This document shows, piece by piece, positions 10,638-21,654 of a stretch of 64,000 bases of DNA. Origin of the DNA: Lithodes maja. Its lineage: Eukaryota; Arthropoda; Malacostraca; Decapoda; Lithodidae. The DNA lies in assembly GCA_037953745.1 (NCBI GenBank), contig JBAKBP010007638.1:33961-97960 (forward strand). Direction: 5' to 3'. The translations under genes and the position numbers were made by a program. Under the pieces are notes generated by a model. It was not told the origin of the DNA. It searched no databases and saw nothing but the letters and a program-made list of their open reading frames with translations. The number at the start of each line of letters is the position of its first letter. The first letter of the stretch is position 1.

Positions 10638-12334
10638 TGTTACGATCCAGGTTCTCAAAGACACAGGGCTCTTCAACATTGGACTAGATAATGGCAAAAT
10701 GCAACAACGGTAACACTAGATCTTAAACACTGGAAAACAAAACACCATTACCGCCCTGAGTCGTGCCTGGACAACGAGGTATCCTATGACTCGGTAACTG
10801 GTGCACACACACTAGGCTGACGCTCGATGAAACAGCCTATTCTCAAACAGTAAAAGATTACTCGATTAGGTTACACAAAGAAAAGATAGTTAACGTGATT
10901 AATTAACGTTACGGTAGATACTCAAATAACTGGCACTCCTGTATTAAAGAAAGTGCAATGCTAGTCCTGCAACATCAACTGGAAACTTCTGAAATAAGTC
11001 TGATGCTGGGAAGATGTTCGTAAAGAATCTTGAACAATTATAATGCAGAATACGGGTCACAATAAATGCTAGGACATATAGTAATAATAGGCAGGCGAAT
11101 AATAAAGACTGCACAAAGGTAGTAATGCTCGACAACTAAAGAAATGCTTTGTGACACAACGCAACAGCCTACTAGGGTTGTGCAACTCAACAACAACCTC
11201 GGCTCAAAAGTGCAGTGAATAATAATGTTGCATACATATAATAATGGGGGCTTATCTCTAACCAGTGTCTGCTCAGTTAATAAAGTCTAGCTGGGGTATC
11301 AAGGCAGGGCAACAATGGGCGAGCATGCGGCTCGTAGCCTAACGTTGTCCGAAGGTGGTATAATGAAGATTACGTTATATGACGGGGATGCTCTCTTGAT
11401 AAATCTAGGTCTCTAGTACCTAGTTCTATCCTGGCGATCCCTCAGAAGTCAACACAAAGAGGCAGCACTATGTTGTGAGGGATAGGCTATGGGCCTCTCA
11501 CACCACAGCGCTGTGCTCGCAAAGTAAACCCACCCGAAGACAACTTAGGCTCCCACAGTACCTGTCGATGTCGTGCAGGGCTTAGCTAACACTGCACACA
11601 TCGGAGACAACGACACAGTAACCTTACCCCTAGTCTAGCTTTAGATAACCAAGCAGAATCACTCAACACCTTGCCAGGGAGACATATACCGGTCTACAAC
11701 CTTCCCGAGAGAGGACACATACGGAAAAGTCCGTCTCTCAAAAACCTCAATAAAGCCTAATACCTCCTTAACCTAATCCATGGAAATCTCTGAGAGCTTC
11801 GCGTACAATACGACTGGTCGACGGTGAACGTCTATGCTGAAACCAGAAGGGATGTTGAGTTTAATAAAGATTAGAGAATGAGAAAGGAAAAGTCGAGAGA
11901 GAGAAATAGTATGCAAAGTAGCGAGTATGGGGGACAGAATTGCAAAGGATGTAGGCGATACGTGTGTCAGGCAAGCTCTGAGCTGGTAAAAAACATGAGG
12001 CCGCGACGAGAAGGGACTAGTTGACCACCCAGCCGCCAACGCCGTCAGCGCCCAAGCGAGCCGCGTCATAGCTCACCCCGCTGCCAGGTGTACTCCCTCA
12101 CCCTCTCTCGCTCGCCTCCCACACAAGCAACATTTATATTATAGCGAATATAAAATATAAGGCGCGGTCACAGACCAAAACAAAGACCATTTCTAGACTG
12201 TCTGTGGCAACACGACACCAATTAAATAAAGCAGATCATTCTAGGACAACTGTAGCCCATCCCCCCATCCTGGCGAGCGCTAGCAAGCTGCAATGCCCCA
12301 CGCAACCATTCTGCTAACGCCGGGCGGCGTCACA
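10638..12334 (-). repeat. 5' LTR of element A
   Basis: 1,697 bp, about 99 % identical to 3153-4860 by eye. It ends on the right at the TGTGACG terminus, followed by the target duplication ATAG. Confidence 0.9.
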
Positions 12335-12338
12335 ATAG
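12335..12338. repeat. Target-site duplication of element A, right copy (ATAG)
   Basis: Matches 3149-3152. Keeping one copy and removing A makes the H reverse-transcriptase frame continuous. Confidence 0.75.
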
Positions 12339-13555
12339 GCTCATGGATTATTGCACTACTAATGGTGTTTTGTCGGATGCCCAATATGGATTTAGGAAGG
12401 GACGTTCCACTGAATTAGCCTTATCAAAATTCAAAAGTGATATCCTCAGTTCCTTTGACAATAAAGATTATTTAATAAGCATATTTTTAGATCTGTCTAA
12501 GGCATTTGATACGGTTCACCATCAGATTTTGTTAGATAAACTCAAACATTATGGAATTAGAGATATTACACATACTTGGTTTCAGTCATACTTAAGTAAT
12601 CGGAGGCAATATGTGCAATATAAGGACTGCAAATCTGAACAACAGTTTATAACATATGAAGTCCCACAGGGGTCCATATTGGGCCCACTGCTCTTCATTT
12701 TATATATTAATGATTTTATTAACTCTAGCACTATATTTAACTTCCTGTTATTTGCCGATGATAGCACTTTGTATGCCAGACATAGGGATCTACGTTTCCT
12801 AATAGATTTAGTCAATAATGAGCTAAATAACATAGCAAGGTGGATACAAGCTAATAAGCTTACTCTTAATATTGACAAAACTAAGTATATAATTTTTAAG
12901 AGGAATAAATCTATCGCTCAAAATTTAGCACCAATTAAGATTGGAAATAATGTATTAAAGGAGGAGGAACATATAAAGTTTCTTGGTGTTGTGGTGGATA
13001 GCAGGCTGTCGTGGGGTATACATATACATGATTTGAAAAACAAACTTAATAACCTTACACGACACTGCTTTAATATTAGTGCTCTAAAACAATTATATTA
13101 TAGTCTTATCTATCCACAGTTGTTATATTGACAAACAATTTGGGGTGCAACTAGTAAAACCAAATTATTAACTATTGAAAAATCACAAAAAAGAATAATT
13201 AGAACTATATCACATAAATCAAGATATGCCCACACAAATGAACTTTTTTAGTAAACTTGATTTATTTAAATTTAGGGATATCAATACTTATTGCAGTGCG
13301 CTTTACGTATTTAAATGTCTGCATAACCTTGATAGCACTGATTTGTTTACACCTAGTAACAATGAAAGGTACAATTTAAGGGGAGCTGATCTATTAAGAA
13401 TTCCTCTCATGACTTCTAGTCAAGCTCAGACATGTATAAAATATCATGGAGTTAAGGTGTGGAACGGATTACCTCAAAATTTAAGAAATATACAGGAAAT
13501 ATCTTGGTTTAAGAGACAATTAAAATCTTTTCTATTAACACGATATCAACAGTGA
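12339..13555 (+). pseudogene. Reverse transcriptase of H, core and C-terminal part, broken
   Basis: Resumes the RT frame of 2913-3152 with 'QYGFRKGRSTELA' and continues 'FLDLSKAFDTVHH', 'VPQGSILGPLLFILYINDF' and 'FADDSTLYA', the RT catalytic motifs including the FADD aspartates. At 13129-13131 a TGA stands where the family usually has an aromatic or Trp codon. The frame then continues as 'QTIWGATSK...' to about 13245, where one frameshift moves it into the frame that ends at 13555 ('LRNIQEISWFKRQLKSFLL'). One stop plus one frameshift make it non-functional even without the insertion of A. Confidence 0.85.
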
Positions 13556-14366
13556 CTACTAAAATAAGTATATCACCAATTATACTACCAATAATTACAA
13601 CATCCCTATCACCTAGATCGACAAATGTATAACCTTTAATAATATTTACGCTGGCTGTGTGTGTATTATATATGTAGAGTCACGTAAAGGGTTGAATGAG
13701 CTTGAATACTATTTTGTAATAAACATGCTTCTATTTTTGTCTGTAAAGGTGTATATAATGTATGTGTAGTTGGCATTTGTATGCATTTTTGTTTTGTTTT
13801 TTTGTTTTGTTTTATAGAAATGGATATATTATAGTCTACAGTAAATTATTTACCATGTTCTCATATATAGGTCTAAATGAATGGTGTAAGTGTGTATTCC
13901 ATGCACAACAAAGTTTATGTCCTTTACTAATTAGGCATATACTGTTAGGGAAGCGTATGTGTCTTTGTGTCGATTGTGGGTATAATTGCGAGTATGGCCT
14001 TTGAACATCAAGTCAATAGTTGTACAATGTATGTTATATATATTCAATTTTTGTAAATGGTATTACATGGGTAATTGTGATAATGAACAATCAGCTGTGA
14101 GCTCTGGGAAGTGAGTGTGACCTCAGGGTTAATCACCATTAATTTAATTTGTTTTATGTTATTATATTTTGCCTACATACATCCCTTTTCGAATTTAGAA
14201 AAAATCTTTACAACACGTAGTTCCCGGGGCACATAGCTGTGACTAAGTGTATTATATACAATTGTATTTTGATAGATCGAGTTATAGCCAGGTGCCTTTA
14301 AGAGAGACATCTCTCAAAAGGCTCAGCCTTATTTTTTTGTATTATTATTATATATTTTTGTTTTTT
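13556..14366 (+). other. 3' untranslated region of H
   Basis: AT-rich and non-coding; near its end 'gagagacatctctc' (about 14303-14316) can form a 5-bp hairpin. It is interrupted at 14367 by the RTE-like insertion and ends at the poly(A) at 17465. Confidence 0.6.
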
Positions 14367-14375
14367 AACAAATCA
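14367..14375. repeat. Target-site duplication of the RTE-like element, left copy
   Basis: AACAAATCA here and at 17392-17400 flank the element exactly. Confidence 0.85.
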
Positions 14376-17002
14376 ACAAATTAACAAAGTTAGACGAGGT
14401 AGAGGGTTTCTGGGAGGATTTGAGAGATTGTCTACAAGGGTTTGATGAAAATGAAAATGTTATAGTTTTAGGGGACCTAAATGCTAGGGTAGGAAATGAG
14501 CCTGTTGAGGGAGTCATCGGTAGTTTTGGTGTGGATGGTGTAAACGAGAGTGGAGAAAGACTGAAAAATGTATGTGAAGAGTGTAGATTGAGTGTAGGTA
14601 ATACGTTCTTCAAAAAAAGGCATATACACAAGTACACCTGGCATAGACTTGTGAGGGGAGAGATTGTAGAGAGGGCATTGATGGATTATGTGCTGGTGAC
14701 AAGGGAAAGATTGTGTAGACTGCTGGATGTGAATGTGATGAGAGGTGAGGCGGAGGGTATGTCAGATCATTACCTGGTGGAGGGAAAGCTAAGAGTTAAG
14801 AGTTACAGGAGAATAAGAGACAAGCGTGAAGTAAGAGAGGTAATAAAAGTTAGTGAGTTAGAGAAGAGTGAAAAAGAGAGGGAGTACAAGGAAAGACTAA
14901 ATGAAAAGTGGATGGAAGTGAGAGAGATGGAAGAGAGAGAAGTAGAGGTTGAATGGCAACAGTTTAAGGAAGGAGTGAAAGCAAGTGCAGAGGTAGTATG
15001 CGGCAAAAGGAAAGTAGGAGGCAGAGGTATCAGGAAGGGAAGCGAGTGGTGGAATGATACGGTGAGAAAGGCAGTTGAGGAGAAGAGACAGTGTTTTGAG
15101 AGGGTTTTACAGGATGGTAGTGTTGAGGTATGGGAGAGGTACAAGGAGAAAAGGAGAGAGGCAAAACGGAAAATTAGAGAAGCGAAAAAAGATGCAAACG
15201 AAAGGTGGGGCCAAAGGCTGAGTGAGAATTTTGAAGAACGAAAGAAGATGTTCTGGAAGGAGGTAAATAAAGTAAGGAAAGGAGGACAAAAGAGGGAAGA
15301 GTCAGTGAAAGATGAAAATGGAGAATTACTAGTGGAACCAGTTGAAGTGAGGAAAAGATATGCCGAGTATTTTGAATCTTTGTTAAATACAAGAGATGGA
15401 AGAGAAGCAGTGATTGAAGCAGAGGTGGATGGAGATAGGTTACCCAGGCCACCCAGGTGGCAGGGAATGAATGAAAGGATTGAGGAAAATGAGGTGAAAG
15501 AAGCAGTGAAACAAATGAGAGCGGGAAAAGCAGAAGGTTTGGATGGTATTGCTGTGGAGTGTATAAAGAAGGGTGGAGATGTGATAATAGATTGGTTGGT
15601 GAGACTTTTCAATGTGTGCTTTGCTGTGTCAATGGTACCAATAGACTGGAAGAGTGCATGTATTGTGCCGTTGTACAAGGGGAAGGGAGATCGGCAGGAG
15701 TGTTCAAGTTATAGAGGTATTAGTTTATTGTCAGTGGTTGGAAAGCTGTATGGCAGGGTGTTGATAGAGAGGATAATAAAGTGTACGGAAGTTGCAATAG
15801 GAGAAGAACAGTGCGGTTTTAGGAGGGGAAGAGGGTGCGTGGATCAGATGTTTGCAGTAAGACAGTTATGCGAGAAGTATTTAGAGAAGCATAAGGAGAT
15901 ATTTTGGGCTTTTATGGACTTGGAAAAAGTGTATGATCGTGTGGACCGTGAAGCAATGTGGAAGGTGTTAAGGATTTATGAAATAGGAGGAAATTTGTTA
16001 GAAGCAGTTAAGAGTTTTTATGAAGGGAGCAGAGCATGTGTGAGAGTAGGAAATGGTGAGTTGAGTGAATGGTTTGAGGTAAAGGTAGGTTTGCGACAGG
16101 GTTGTGTAATGTCACCATGGCTGTTTAATATGTTTATGGATGGTGTGGTGAGGGAGGTGAAAAGGAGAACTATGGGAAGAGGATTGGGTTTAGTAGGAAA
16201 GAATGGTAGAGATTGGGAGTTGAATCAGTTGCTGTTCGCTGATGACACAGCATTGGTGGCGGATTCTGATGAGAAACTGCAGCGGGTAGTCAAAGAGTTT
16301 GGTGTGGTTTGTGGAAGGAGGAAACTGAAGGTGAACGTCAATAAAAGTAAAGTAATGGTGTGTAATAGGGGAGAGCATAGGGTGAATCTAGATGTGAGGC
16401 TGGATGGGGAAATATTGGAACAAGTAGAGTGTTTTAAATATCTAGGAGGAACGATAAGCAGGAGTGGAGGTATGGAAGTGGAGGTAAAACAGAGAGTGTG
16501 TGAAGGAAGGAAGGTTTTCGGAGCAATGGAAAGTATGTGGAAGACGAGAAATCTCGGAGTGAAAGTAAAAAGTGCACTGTATCAAGGAATTGTTGTGCCA
16601 ACAGTGATGTATGGGGCTGAGACATGGGCTCTGAAGAAAAAGGAGAAAATAGGGCTGGATGTGATGGAGATGAGCTGCTTGAGGAGTATGTGTGGAGTTA
16701 CTCGTAGAGACAGATTGAGGAATGAAGAGATACGTAGGAGAGTGGGGCAGCAGGAACATTTGTCAGCTAGAGTGGACAGAAGGGTGCTGAGCTGGTATGG
16801 TCATGTTGAACGAATGGGAGATGAAAGGCTTACAAAGAGAATATGTGAGTCAGGTACAAGGGGAGATAGAAGGGCAGGAAGACCCCCATTGAGATGGAGA
16901 GACTGTGTAAGAAAGGCTTTGGATGATAGAGGAATGACTATAGATCAGGCAGGGGAAGTGGTGGTGGACAGGAGTGAATGGAGAATGCTTGTGAATAGTT
17001 GA
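14376..17002 (+). CDS. Endonuclease-reverse transcriptase of the RTE-like element, 5'-truncated, ORF intact
   Basis: The frame is open from the left element border to a TAG at 17000-17002; the first usable initiator inside is uncertain, since the true N terminus is missing. It carries the C-terminal part of an APE endonuclease: 'LGDLNARVGNE' near residue 15 counted from 14420, 'MDYVLV' and 'SDHYLVEGKL'. An Arg/Lys/Glu-rich linker follows, then RT: 'YRGISLLSVVGK', 'FRRGRGCVDQ', 'FMDLEKVYDRVD', 'LRQGCVMSPWLFN' and F606-A-D-D. The C-terminal region has 'WYGHVERMGDERL' and 'GRPPLRWRDC', typical of RTE-type proteins. No stop or frameshift in about 860 codons suggests recent insertion. It cleaves and copies at the target DNA in the nucleus, but this copy lacks the first endonuclease motifs. 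Confidence 0.88.
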
Positions 17003-17391
17003 GTGAACACGAGGTCATTTGGAGTAAGGGGTCGGGCGCAAGTTGGACTAGATAATAGTCCATCAGGCGCCTGGCCCGGGGAGACGATTAATATGAAGGG
17101 TGTGCCTGGAAATGTGGTGGGTGGGCTTGTGGCTTTGGCTCCGCTGCATGTCTGCCTGCCGAGATCGGAACCTCTCCGGGTGGTCAGGGGCCGGGGGAGT
17201 GCTGGAGCGACCTTGGTGGCCCTGGTCTCTGGGTCTTCTGGGTGACCTGGATGTGTGAGAGTTTGTGTTTTTTATCTGTGTTTTTGTTTTATGTTGTTTT
17301 TGTGTTTTCCCTGTTCTTGCTCTGTCTTGAGTCGGCTACCCCCAAAATGGGGATTGGGCCTGAGCATATAGATAGATAGATAGATAGATAG
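14376..17391 (+). mobile_element. RTE-like non-LTR retrotransposon, 5'-truncated, with (GATA)n tail
   Basis: A 3.0-kb element bounded by a perfect 9-bp target duplication. It has one long open frame, a 3' UTR with the hairpin-like 'acccccaaaatggggat', and a tail of GATA repeats (about 17368-17391) instead of poly(A), as in RTE-type elements. It lies in the 3' UTR of H and is younger than H. The same 3' UTR style is found in minus orientation at 30005-30120 and 51552-51735. Confidence 0.85.
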
Positions 17392-17400
17392 AACAAATCA
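17392..17400. repeat. Target-site duplication of the RTE-like element, right copy
   Basis: AACAAATCA, same as 14367-14375; followed by the terminal part of H. Confidence 0.85.
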
Positions 17401-17465
17401 TTTGTAAGCAAAATTGTATTGTATACTAAAGGCTAAATAAAAAGATTTCAATTAAAAAAAAAAAA

Positions 17466-17556
17466 TCAATTCAATGTTATCGCTCCTTTTTATCCACACA
17501 TATCACCCCAACTGCATTGAAATACACTTCGCAAGATAGAGGGAATCTATACAACA
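17466..17556. repeat. Third, partial copy of the 440-bp repeat
   Basis: After H's poly(A) the sequence 'atcaccccaactgcattgaa' and 'ctatacaacaatattt' return, then diverge. Confidence 0.7.
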
Positions 17557-17560
17557 ATAT

Positions 17561-17749
17561 TTGTTCTATCAACCCAAAAATAGTGTATCTATTGTATAAT
17601 GGTTATATCGTATACAACTAATATTCGTAAATATTTCTGCTGCAAATTGTGGTATGTTTCTATATCAACAACAAAATAGTGAATCTATAATGGTTGTCGT
17701 ATACAATTAGTATTCGTAAATATTTCTGCTGCGAATTGTGGTATGTGTC
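17561..17749. repeat. Two tandem ~95-bp copies
   Basis: 17561-17657 and 17658-17749 share 'attcgtaaatatttctgctg' and 'aattgtggtatgt' with small differences. Confidence 0.7.
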
Positions 17750-17929
17750 ACTTTTCTTCACAATATTTCCGAAACCGGCTAAATAACATATTTGTATTAT
17801 CATACATACTAAACCATAGCTATATTTTCCGCTGAACATGATGGCGATGTTAAGAATATTTTCTCATCAATATTGGATTTTATAGAAGTAATGTATAACG
17901 ATAGTTTTAGCGTTTATATCAGTGATGAA

Positions 17930-18872
17930 ACAGGAAAAAAGACCAGCTCCAAGATTAATCATAGACGACAACTGAACACTGAGATCGAACGTGTCCACAA
18001 TATTAAGACTTTACGGACTGTTGATCATTTTATGACCAACAAATACAAACGAAAAAAGCTGAACTAGATGAACTGAAGAAAGAGAAAGGCCGAGAAAAGA
18101 ATACTATATTCCTGCAGTGGCAGTGTGCAAGAAAGCTTCTAAATGAAAACAAAGGCCCAAATCGTAAACAGTCCAAAGCGATCAGCAAGACAACAAATAG
18201 ACCTGGCAGACCATGCCCAGTCGCCGGTTGCTACAGGGAATCAGCCAACCTACGGAAGCACGTGGCCGTTTGCCACTCGTACCTAACTAACGACGATAGA
18301 GAGAATGTTTTGGCTGCAGCGAGTAGGTTCTCTAAGAAAAGGCCCCTGCCACCAACAAATGCAAAGAAAACAAACCTATATGATTGTCCCTTTAGAGATG
18401 CCCTCTTTGGGTCACGCGGAACAGAGGAGGAAATTGCGAGAAATACCTTTGGGGAGGGGGTCTTAAGATAATTCAACTCACCCGAGAAGCTGTCATGACC
18501 GGAGGACCCTTAATTAACCTGTACCGGCGACGGCTTTTTAAGTTTTTCTAGCTATATTTATACGAATTTCTGTAGTTTAAGAATGTTCTGTGGTGTTAAA
18601 ACGGGTTTTGCGTTAGTTCCAAGCCTGTCAATTGCTGGAGGCACTTTTTAAACTGAAGAAATTTGTCTAATAGTAGCCAACATTAAGTTAAAAGGACGTC
18701 GCCGGTACAGAAGGGGTTAATGGCACGCTCTGAAACCCTCTCCGCGAGCACACTCAGAATGATGACCGACTCCTGTACGCATGCTCTCAACTTTCTCAAA
18801 GAAATAGAGAATCGACAATTCCAAGTAACAGAAAATCTCCTAGGCCCGGTCAGGCGAGCTGTCGCCAATTAA
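17930..18872 (+). pseudogene. Zinc-finger exon remnants of a recombinase-like gene, hit by a MITE
   Basis: Reading pieces: 'TGKKTSSKIN', 'RRQLNTEIERVHNIKTL', then 'GRPCPVAGCYRESANLRKH' followed by 'VAVCHS', a C2H2-type finger of the form found ahead of tyrosine-recombinase-like domains. Further on lies 'MARSETLSASTLRMMTDS', ending at a TAA at 18870-18872. At least one stop (near 18065) and frame changes break it, and a MITE sits at 18514-18716. Without the MITE and one TTAA the frame around it is continuous. The same peptides recur at 19031-20705, so this belongs to one multi-exon family. No intact copy is in the window. Confidence 0.55.
18514..18716. mobile_element. ~200-bp MITE with TTAA target duplication (piggyBac-type ends)
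   Basis: TTAA at 18510-18513 and 18717-18720 flank the element. The ends are inverted repeats: TGTACCGGCGACG at 18520-18532 against its complement at 18695-18710, with further partial match into the interior. A second TTAA at 18514-18517 makes the left edge uncertain by 4 bp; using the first one restores the host frame. It has no coding capacity. TTAA duplication and CC-rich tips are the piggyBac signature. Confidence 0.75.
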
Positions 18873-19030
18873 AGCAAATAGTAAGTATAATGCTATCGAT
18901 TAATTATTTGAATGTTTCGTATTTTCGTGTTTATATTTGTAAAAGTGATGATTCCACGTGTTGTACAACTAATTATTATGTTCTCTGATCGACATTATTG
19001 CATGGGGTTCTGTCATATATTCTTCCACAG

Positions 19031-19520
19031 AATACTTTGGCATGGAAGAGGTGGGACAGAGAGAATACCGTAAACAGCAAAATGAGGCTGAGCTGTTAGC
19101 CATGGAAGATGTGCATACCCTGGAAACTAATGACGCTATTGAAATTCCCATAAATAATGCTGCATCATTAATCCACGATGGACGTGCACTAGCAAAGCAA
19201 CATATGCAGAAAGACTATGTCGAAACGGGAAAAAAGACCAGCTCCAAGATTAATTGTAAGTATCATTTATTAAATTTTCTCATGAAAATAATTATGATCT
19301 CAATGACAATATTGCTCAATAGTATTTGAACGAATGAAAACATTTTCACATTTTCAGGCACGAAGAAGAGGAAGAAGATGAAGCAGCGATGCATAGTGGT
19401 ATAAATGAGACGGAACACATCCAACCACGCTAGGAAAAAAGACAAATAAATCAGACACCCCGTTGTCTTATGGTCTCGATGAAGAGGCACTGCAGATGAA
19501 GTGCTACTTGAAATAACTGG
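19031..19520 (+). pseudogene. Recombinase-like gene exons, copy 1
   Basis: Exon 1 (19031 to about 19256) follows a textbook acceptor 'ttcttccacag' and reads 'YFGMEEVGQREYRKQQ', 'ETNDAIEIPINNAASLIHDG' and 'GKKTSSKIN' before the donor 'gtaagtatc'. Exon 2 (19358 to about 19518) follows 'cattttcag', starts 'HEEEEEDEAAMHSGINETEH' and contains an in-frame TAG near 19431, ending at 'gtgagctgg'. The stop argues for a pseudogene. Function of the full protein is not clear from these parts. Confidence 0.5.
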
Positions 19521-20410
19521 TGAGCTGGTATCTTTATTTTTTCTTAAATTTCCCCTTGTGTTATACTTGCGATGTGTTATATGTTTATGTTCCTAATAAT
19601 TGTATTGTGACCAAGCATTTAAAAAAAAAAAAATCTTTCTTTCACAGAACTAACAGAAGAGAGGATTGATGCCTTAAAAAGGTTTGTACTTCAAAGTCTA
19701 CATAACCGAATAAATGCCACAGCATACTTTGGCATGGAAGAGGTGGGACAGAGAGAACACCGTAAACAGCAAAATGAGGCTGAGCTGTTAGCCATGGAAT
19801 GGAAGATGTGCATACCCTGGAAACTAATGACGCTATTGAAATTCCCATAAATAATGCTGCATCATTAATCCACGATGGACGTGCACCAGCAAAGCAACGT
19901 ATACAGAAAGACTATGTCGAAACGGGAAAAAAGACCAGCTCCAAGATTAATTGTAAGTATCATTTATTACATTTTCTCATGAAAATATGATCTCATTTAC
20001 AATATTCCTCAATAGAATTTGAACGAATGAAAACATTTTCACATTTTCAGGCACGAAGAAGAGGAAGAAGATGAAGCAGCGATGCATAGTGGTATAAATG
20101 AGACGGAACACATCCAACCACGCTTGGAAAAAAGACAAATAAATCAGACACCCCGTTGTCTCCTGGTCTCTAGGTAGAGGCACTGCAGATGACTTGCTAC
20201 TTGAAACAACTGGTGAGCTGGTATCTTTATGTTTTCTTAAATTTCCCCTTGTGTTATACTTGCGATGTGTTATATGTTTATGTTACTAATAATTGTATTG
20301 TAATCTAGCATTTCAAAGAATTTTCTTTCTTTCACAGAACTAACCGAAGAGAGGGTTGATGACTTAAAAAGGCTTATACTTCAAAGTCTACATAACCGAA
20401 TATATGCGAC
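19031..20410 (+). repeat. Two ~690-bp tandem copies of recombinase-like gene exons
   Basis: The exon starting 'aatactttggcatgg' occurs at 19031 and about 19723, the exon starting 'gcacgaagaagagg' at 19358 and 20051, and the exon starting 'aactaac' at 19648 and 20338: spacing 690-693 bp. The junction at about 19722 joins one exon directly to another at 'ccacag', a 6-bp microhomology that also looks like a splice acceptor. Confidence 0.8.
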
Positions 20411-20705
20411 GAAGCACCTCTCTAAACATCATAGACGACAACTGAACAATGATATCGAACGTGTCCGCAATATTTAGACTTTACGGACTCTTGATAATTT
20501 CTATGACCAACAAATACCAAATAAAAAAGCTGAACTTGATGAACTGAATCTTTTATTAATTTCACCACAACACCCAACACCCCAATGAAATTAATTAAAG
20601 TATAATTTATGATTGTTCCTTCTGCCCAAAATCAGTTAAACGGATCGATATGCACTTAAGAAAAACAAAGACTCCATGGAATACCAGCAACTCCTCAGAC
20701 ACGTA
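19648..20705 (+). pseudogene. Recombinase-like gene exons, copy 2 and following exon
   Basis: Short exon 19648-19722 ('ELTEERIDALKRF') runs straight into a second copy of the 'YFGME' exon, which has a 5-bp duplication (atgga, near 19799) that breaks the frame. The 'HEEEEEDEA' exon repeats at 20051. At 20338 a third exon reads 'ELTEERVDDLKRLILQSLHN', 'KHHRRQLNNDIERVRNI', then a TAG at about 20475. At 20607 'YDCSFCPKSVKRIDMHLRKT' is a second finger of the 'C-x2-C...K-R-x-D-x-H' kind. All pieces are decayed. Confidence 0.5.
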
Positions 20706-21026
20706 CGTTAGGTTTGCTTTCCATAATTCAATTATTTTCTTAATAATAGGTCAAACATTAAAGAAATAAAAACAATTCACTTTAAAGTAAAGAAACATTG
20801 TAATGCATTTGTAATTAATTATATGCCAACTAAAACAGTACAACTTTTATTGTAAATATTTTGAATCATTAATTGGACATATCTCGCATGATTATTGAAT
20901 TATTTTCCAGAAAAGAAAAGAAAAAACGTCACCTGCCAAAGTTGAGGATGTGTACCCATAGTAGCTGGCACCATGCCCGATGTTGCCACTAGAAATTTGT
21001 CCCAAAAAAAAAATCTATTCTTTCAC
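20706..21026. other. AT-rich spacer or intron
   Basis: No frame recognised; it ends in a pyrimidine stretch and acceptor 'ttctttcacag' at 21018-21028, just ahead of the next block. Confidence 0.4.
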
Positions 21027-21036
21027 AGCAGTCGCC

Positions 21037-21654
21037 ATGGCCCGGCGAGGACTCTCCCAGGATGACATCTCTTCGATGTTGGACGACTTTGAGGACGTCT
21101 CTAGTGATTCTGACAACAATTGCGACAACAAAGCTGAACATGACCATATCGAGGACGAGCTTACAGATATAGAGCCCACCCACATTGTCGCTTCGTCGCC
21201 ACCCACGCCAACCCTGGTGCCGACGCCAGACACGGATGCTCCCACACCTCCTCGTGCTAGCACTCCATCTTCACCACGTACCACCAGGAGTACTTTGGCG
21301 TCATTACGACGAGACTTCTCTTTTAGGGGCAGGGAGGAGCGACAGGAAAGGCAGGCAGTCACGGCTGCCATACAAACCTTCACCCACCCAAAGAAGGCAG
21401 GACTACCACGGCAACGTAGAAGGCCTCCCTCCAATTACGACAGTACCGACGATGAAGAGAGTGTGGATGACCTGCCACCCTCCACACCTGCGCGTATCGG
21501 TGGACCGCACGCACCTGCCCGACCTGTCACACCTTCCGCACCTGCCACACCTGCCGCAACTCCAAGGAGCACTACCCGATCACCTGCCGAAGCTGCAAGA
21601 AGTCTGTGTGTGGTCACCACCAGCTCAAGACTTGCATGGAATGCAACTCTTAAG
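21037..21654 (+). pseudogene. Possible piggyBac-derived block: acidic N terminus plus Cys/His C terminus, no catalytic core
   Basis: The ATG at 21037 sits in a good context (gtcgccATGg) nine bases after a splice acceptor. The frame starts 'MARRGLSQDDISSMLDDFED' and is followed by an acidic then Pro/Thr-rich region. About 500 bases on, another frame gives 'CHTFRTCHTCRNSK', 'ITCRSCKKSVCGHH', 'KTCMECNS' and a TAA, a C-x2-C / C-x2-C-x4-C-x2-H / C-x2-C cluster like the C-terminal zinc domain of piggyBac transposases. The two parts are in different frames and nothing like the DDD catalytic domain lies between. The piggyBac reading is inference, helped by the TTAA-flanked MITE nearby. The block recurs, without its first 25 codons, at 23177, 25258 and 27340. 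Confidence 0.45.

Larger units (their letters stand above)
3153..12334 (-). mobile_element. LTR retrotransposon A, complete; Gypsy domains in Copia-like order (Gmr1-like)
   Basis: A 9.18-kb element on the minus strand has two LTRs (3153-4860 and 10638-12334), a polypurine tract beside the 3' LTR, a primer binding site beside the 5' LTR, one intact 1,687-codon Gag-Pol ORF and a 4-bp ATAG target duplication. By eye the LTRs differ at about 18 positions plus an 11-bp indel, near 1 %, so it is a fairly recent insertion. The pol order is protease, integrase, RT, RNase H. Related to elements B and C but a distinct family by LTR and protein sequence. Confidence 0.92.
2913..17465 (+). mobile_element. 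Non-LTR retrotransposon H (poly(A) type), split by two later insertions
   Basis: Pieces in order: RT N-terminal part 2913-3152; RT core and C-terminal part 12339-13555; 3' UTR 13556-14366; and the 3' terminus 17401-17465, with AATAAA at 17436-17441 and 12 A at 17454-17465. Element A (3153-12334) and an RTE-like element (14376-17391) occupy the gaps, each with its own target duplication. Removing A and one copy of its 4-bp duplication joins the RT frame exactly, which fixes the history. H is 5'-truncated (no endonuclease domain) and lies in the 440-bp repeat. RT motifs look Jockey/CR1-like; I do not assign a clade. Confidence 0.8.

Noticed and set aside
14803..15678. 291-codon minus-strand frame
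   Set aside because: Antisense of the RTE-like endonuclease-RT; Ser/Leu-rich low-complexity product mirrors the A/G-rich sense strand.
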